64,000 bases of DNA from positions 7,006,001-7,070,000 of the forward strand of contig OZ005693.1 in NCBI GenBank assembly GCA_963930775.1, given 5' to 3'. This DNA is from Cliona cf. orientalis. Taxonomy: Eukaryota; Porifera; Demospongiae; Clionaida; Clionaidae. A program made the position numbers and the translations under genes. Below the pieces are notes generated by a model, which ran no database searches, was not told where the DNA came from, and saw only the letters and a program-made list of their open reading frames with translations. Positions 61,061 to 64,000 of this stretch are shown here, one piece after another. Numbering within the stretch: position 1 is the first letter of the stretch; every line of letters starts with the position of its first letter.

Positions 61061-61776
61061 TACTATAATTATAGTAAAATTAAATACAACATGAGATACA
61101 TATATATAGACAAGACAATAATACTATGATGAAGCATGGTTAAAGTGTAAGTCACTGTCTTACAGGCCCTGTTTAATGACTCAATGCACTTAACCCAAGT
61201 AGACTAGATGAGTAAAAGTATTTTTTTTTCCGGAGTAGTCGTATACTAGGGCAAAGGGTGGGGTGTAGGACGACTGCCTAGAGACAGTCACTCTGCAAAG
61301 GACATTGGCGATCTCAGAGATGCCAGTGGCAAAGGCAGTGGCAGAAGAGGTGAAAAAGAAGAAAACTCTAGCGACAATACTGATAGTGGCTGTGGTGTTG
61401 GAGTCTTGCCTTCTTTAGGAGAGTCCAAGTGCAAATGACTTGATATAATTGTTCTGAATTGGCAATCAAATTCTTATTAGCTTTAGCAATAGATGGAGAA
61501 TGAACAAATCAGAACTGAACACTAGCTAGTAGAAGTGACTGAAAAACTGACAACAACTGACTGAGCAGGCTAGTATGATGGAACAGACCAGAAATAACTG
61601 GAAAAATGTTCTACAAGATTCTACGATGATATCCAGTGTGCATAATGAATACATGCTATAAAGTGTAAGGATTAATGATACACTAATCCAAGTGAAAATA
61701 TTCCAGCTGTAGAACTTCTAGAAGGTTCAGTATGCATGTGACATGAACATGTAACTATGACATCCTTACAACAATA

Positions 61777-62521
61777 ACTAGAGCTCTCTCGAGCACAAAA
61801 CCCTCGGCGCGTTGCATGGCATTAGCTACATGGTTCAACAGTTGCATGCGGAAAGGGGGGTATAGCTGGGGCTGGGGCGAGACAGGGATGAGGCTAATGT
61901 TATACTTGCACATGTACAGCAGTGTTATTCAAGGTTCAATGGCTCACATACCAGCAACAACCCTAGTGTGTTGTATCGAACTCCACACTGTGGTGTCGAC
62001 ATCAACTCAACTTCCCTCACTGTAGCCTAACCTCCAATTCTTGGGCCTTGGTACAAGACTGAAGTACACTGAGAAATATTGCATGTCCAATACTATCGCA
62101 ACTCACTTGGGTTCAAGCACTGTATTAAATGCCATGCATGCATACAATTGCAAGCCAGAGAGTCCAAGGGTACCACAAGAATACAGGCAGCTAAGCCTCA
62201 GAGTTGAAAAGAAGCCACTGTCATCCCACGATCGTCAAAAGCTCGCCAGTGGACTGGAGGAGAGATTGATGCAACCGCGCATGCGCTTAGTGTTAATAGG
62301 CGTACATACCGTATATAGCGCGCAACCTATTTATACGTTAAGTCATGCTATCGCTAGCTCGGGCGAAGTCAAGAAGCTTAGAATCGGCAAATGACGCCAA
62401 AACTGGCGAACAAAGCGTTTTCAAAGAAATCCACACAAATCATGAGTTTGGAACGCCATAAGGAACCTTACAACACCGAAAATTGGACTCGCAAACGAGG
62501 TATGTAGCAGCTAGCGTGGTA

Positions 62522-62555
<34 letters not shown>

Positions 62556-62590
62556 CAACTACAGTAACCCTCGCGCATGCGCCGAGGGTT
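61777..62590 (+). repeat. Large relative of the hairpin-tailed repeat
   Basis: It starts ACTAGAGCTCTCTCGAGCAC then AACCCTCGGCGCG, and ends with (ACAG)7, CAACTACAGTAACCCTCGCG and CATGCGCCGAGGGTTAA. The inner ends are mutual complements (AACCCTCGGCGC vs GCGCCGAGGGTT). At about 814 bp it is twice the length of the copies at 19652 and 51116 and shares their 5' end and 3' design but not the middle. Confidence 0.7.
62528..62555. repeat. (ACAG)n microsatellite
   Basis: Seven perfect ACAG units just before the hairpin end of the repeat at 61777-62590. Confidence 0.9.
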
Positions 62591-62727
62591 AATAATATAC
62601 ATGGGTGCATTACATGCACATATACAATCATTTCATCAACTCAACCTGATTAACTTGTTCATTTTGTTCAATTCAATCAATTTTGGTGATTTCGTTGTTC
62701 AATATGTGATTTATACAATGTCATACA

Positions 62728-62898
62728 CGTCTCCACTCCTGCTCTTCTCTGCACTCCTGCCCATCATCTCTCCATAGTCTCCACTCCTGCCCGTCTGTCC
62801 ATCCTCCGCACTCCTGCCTGTCGTCCCTCCATGGTCGCCACTCCTGCCCGTCGGTCGTCTCTCTGTTGATTCCACTCCTGCCAGTCGTCTCTCCATCC
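62728..62898. repeat. About 28-bp minisatellite, CCACTCCTGCC units
   Basis: Imperfect tandem copies of CCACTCCTGCCCGTC(G/T) followed by TCTCTCCAT. The minus strand is open through the array and encodes GRSGDYGE-like repeats, so it could be a coding repeat upstream of the frame ending at 63016. Confidence 0.75.
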
Positions 62899-63013
62899 TC
62901 TGCACCCAGAAACACTAAAAATTTAATAGTAAGACAAACCAGAGTATTTTATATCCAGACCGATACATTAACAGAGGTCTCTGATTCTGGACAGCATCCA
63001 TCATTTATTCAAA

Positions 63014-63205
63014 GATGACTCGTTCATCTGGAGGAAGCAGACTCAGATGAACATCCGCTAACTGCTGACAGCTCTCACGATTCCTTCTTACCAGTTCTCT
63101 ACCGTATAGCCGGAAATTTTCGAGGGATCCAATTTTCGCGGAAGGCCCATCTTCAAAGATTTCGCGATCTAATTTTCGCGGATGAACGCTCCAGGGTTGC
63201 TCCAC
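63014..63205 (-). CDS. Possible 3' terminal coding frame, unrecognised
   Basis: On minus the last 20 codons, RESCQQLADVHLSLLPPDER VIFE, and the stop look like a genuine protein end. Upstream (63100-63200) the frame runs through the TACCGTATAGCCGG terminus, so the codons there are probably not original. I see no function. Confidence 0.3.
63100..63190 (+). promoter_or_regulatory. TACCGTATAGCCGG element terminus with sub-terminal repeats
   Basis: TACCGTATAGCCGGAAATTT opens the segment. AATTTTCGCGG occurs twice within the next 75 bp (about 63133 and 63172). The same layout precedes the HIRAN fragment at 26585. Sub-terminal repeats of this type are typical transposase binding sites (inference). 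Confidence 0.55.
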
Positions 63206-63311
63206 CCCAATATCAGTTAGGCTCCGCCTCTTACAGCACGCGCGCCGCGGCTCAATCTCTGCCGGCCGAGAAGTTGTGGACAGCGCCTAGCGATCGTTGT
63301 AGATCGAGAAA

Positions 63312-64000
63312 TGGCACGAGTGTCGCATATGATCGAGGCTATGGTCCGTGGTTACCACGTGTACAAGGAAATTTGGTGTGCTGATGTTGGAGAGGAGCTA
63401 TCTTGTGTAAGAGAAGTGGAAAACTTTCGTGATCCGTTCGCTGTGGCTGTTGTAAGATCAGGAATAATCGTCGGTCACGTCCCGAGAAAGATATCATCAG
63501 TGTGTTCAATGTTCTTAAGACGAGGTGGGACTATCAGCTGCAGAGTTACTGGTGGCAGACGTTATTCTGAAGATCTTCCTCAAGGGGGGCTAGAAGTACC
63601 CTGCACGCTGACACTGACAGGAGCTCACAGCGACATCGATAAGGCTAGGGCGCTACTAAAGCGTGCTTTCTCGTCAAATGATTGTGCAGATAAAGAAAAC
63701 GAGCCACCCAAGAAGAAGCCTAAACTTAACTTGCCCAAAACTGAAGTCAGCATGATCAGTAGTGGCGAGAAATTGTCAGATCTCTCTATCGACTTCGCAC
63801 AATCGCTATTGAAAAAGCAATTTCCAGGTGTGAATGGCCTACAGTCTACGCTTCTCCAGTACAAGCCTAAAGCCAATGTACCGCCCAAGAATCAGCTTCA
63901 AGTCATTCATAGCCGTGGAGATCACTGGATTGTTGCTTCCACAGTTGGGTGCACCGGTGATGAAGTACTTGTATGTGACTCTCTGTATGGCACCCTAGAC
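63312..64000 (+). CDS. HIRAN-domain protein with Ulp1-like segment, cut by window edge
   Basis: ATG 63312; 229 codons open to the window end. Residues about 10-85 form a HIRAN-like domain: GYHVYKEIWCADVGEELSCV, FRDPFAVAVV, IIVGHVPRKISSVCSMFLRR GG. A conserved tail, RRYSEDLPQGGLEVPCTL, follows. About residue 136 is a basic patch, PPKKKPK (nuclear signal). Residues 196-229, NQLQVIHSRGDHWIVASTVG and EVLVCDSLYG, match the His-Trp and Asp positions of the C48/Ulp1 SUMO-protease fold; the Cys would lie beyond the edge. HIRAN binds 3' ssDNA ends in HLTF (established). The N-terminus is homologous to the fragment at 26713, which has the same element terminus upstream. I infer a transposon-borne gene; a domesticated host gene is the alternative. 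Confidence 0.75.

Noticed and set aside
62711-62915. GRSGDYGE repeat protein on minus
   Set aside because: Two overlapping registers are open because of a tandem repeat; noted only as a minisatellite, coding status unproven.

Overview
The window looks like nuclear DNA of a marine invertebrate, most likely a demosponge (inference). Host genes are compact, with many short GT-AG introns. They are separated and invaded by a dense and varied set of transposable elements: Ty3/Gypsy, DIRS, Helitron-related, MULE, pogo, Tc1-like and hAT-like termini, and many MITEs. Palindromic ACATGT/TACATGTA runs are scattered throughout. No organism marker is present, so the taxonomic call rests on gene architecture and repeat style.

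Layout. Positions 1-2420 hold a decayed Gypsy pol. A broken P-loop NTPase lies at 2978-3718 (-). From 4400 to 11430 there is a GC-rich block of non-autonomous elements: two TTAA-flanked 1.0-1.9 kb elements in opposite orientation, a MULE-type MITE with a perfect 9-bp target duplication, a MITE carrying a tRNA-like head, and a tandem dimer of a CACTA-ended unit. From 12264 to 33474 there are three tightly packed host genes. A kyphoscoliosis-peptidase-like protein (12264-16720, -) lies 112 bp downstream of NPRL2 (16833-18934, -, 12 exons, 386 aa). NPRL2 is divergent, across 167 bp, from the complex I assembly factor TIMMDC1 (19102-33474, +, 7 exons, 257 aa). A fourth host gene, a POLR1G/RPA34-like RNA polymerase I subunit, starts at 33800 (+) and can be followed through six exons to 56094. 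Its C-terminal exons were not found.

Most mobile DNA sits in two inflated introns. TIMMDC1 intron 5 (7.8 kb) holds a DIRS/Ngaro-like reverse transcriptase fragment, a HIRAN-domain fragment behind a TACCGTA-type terminus, an RPA-like gene remnant and a hAT-like MITE. POLR1G intron 3 (14.35 kb) holds a structurally complete 5.5-kb DIRS retrotransposon (inverted terminal repeats, internal complementary region, spliced gag, RT/RNase H/methyltransferase-like ORF, tyrosine recombinase), a Helitron N-terminal remnant and a RecQ-like helicase remnant. From 56100 to the end there are transposase fragments, a further RPA-like remnant, tandem repeats and an open HIRAN + Ulp1-like reading frame cut by the window edge.

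The most interesting signals are these: (i) a HIRAN-containing reading frame found twice directly behind the same TIR, suggesting an undescribed transposon-borne HIRAN/Ulp1-like gene; (ii) several RPA-like (OB-fold plus zinc finger) ssDNA-binding gene copies, two of which share one repeat tail with a terminal hairpin; (iii) a predicted catalytically dead KY-type peptidase; and (iv) a DIRS element whose recombinase frame stays open for about 2 kb across the pol gene.
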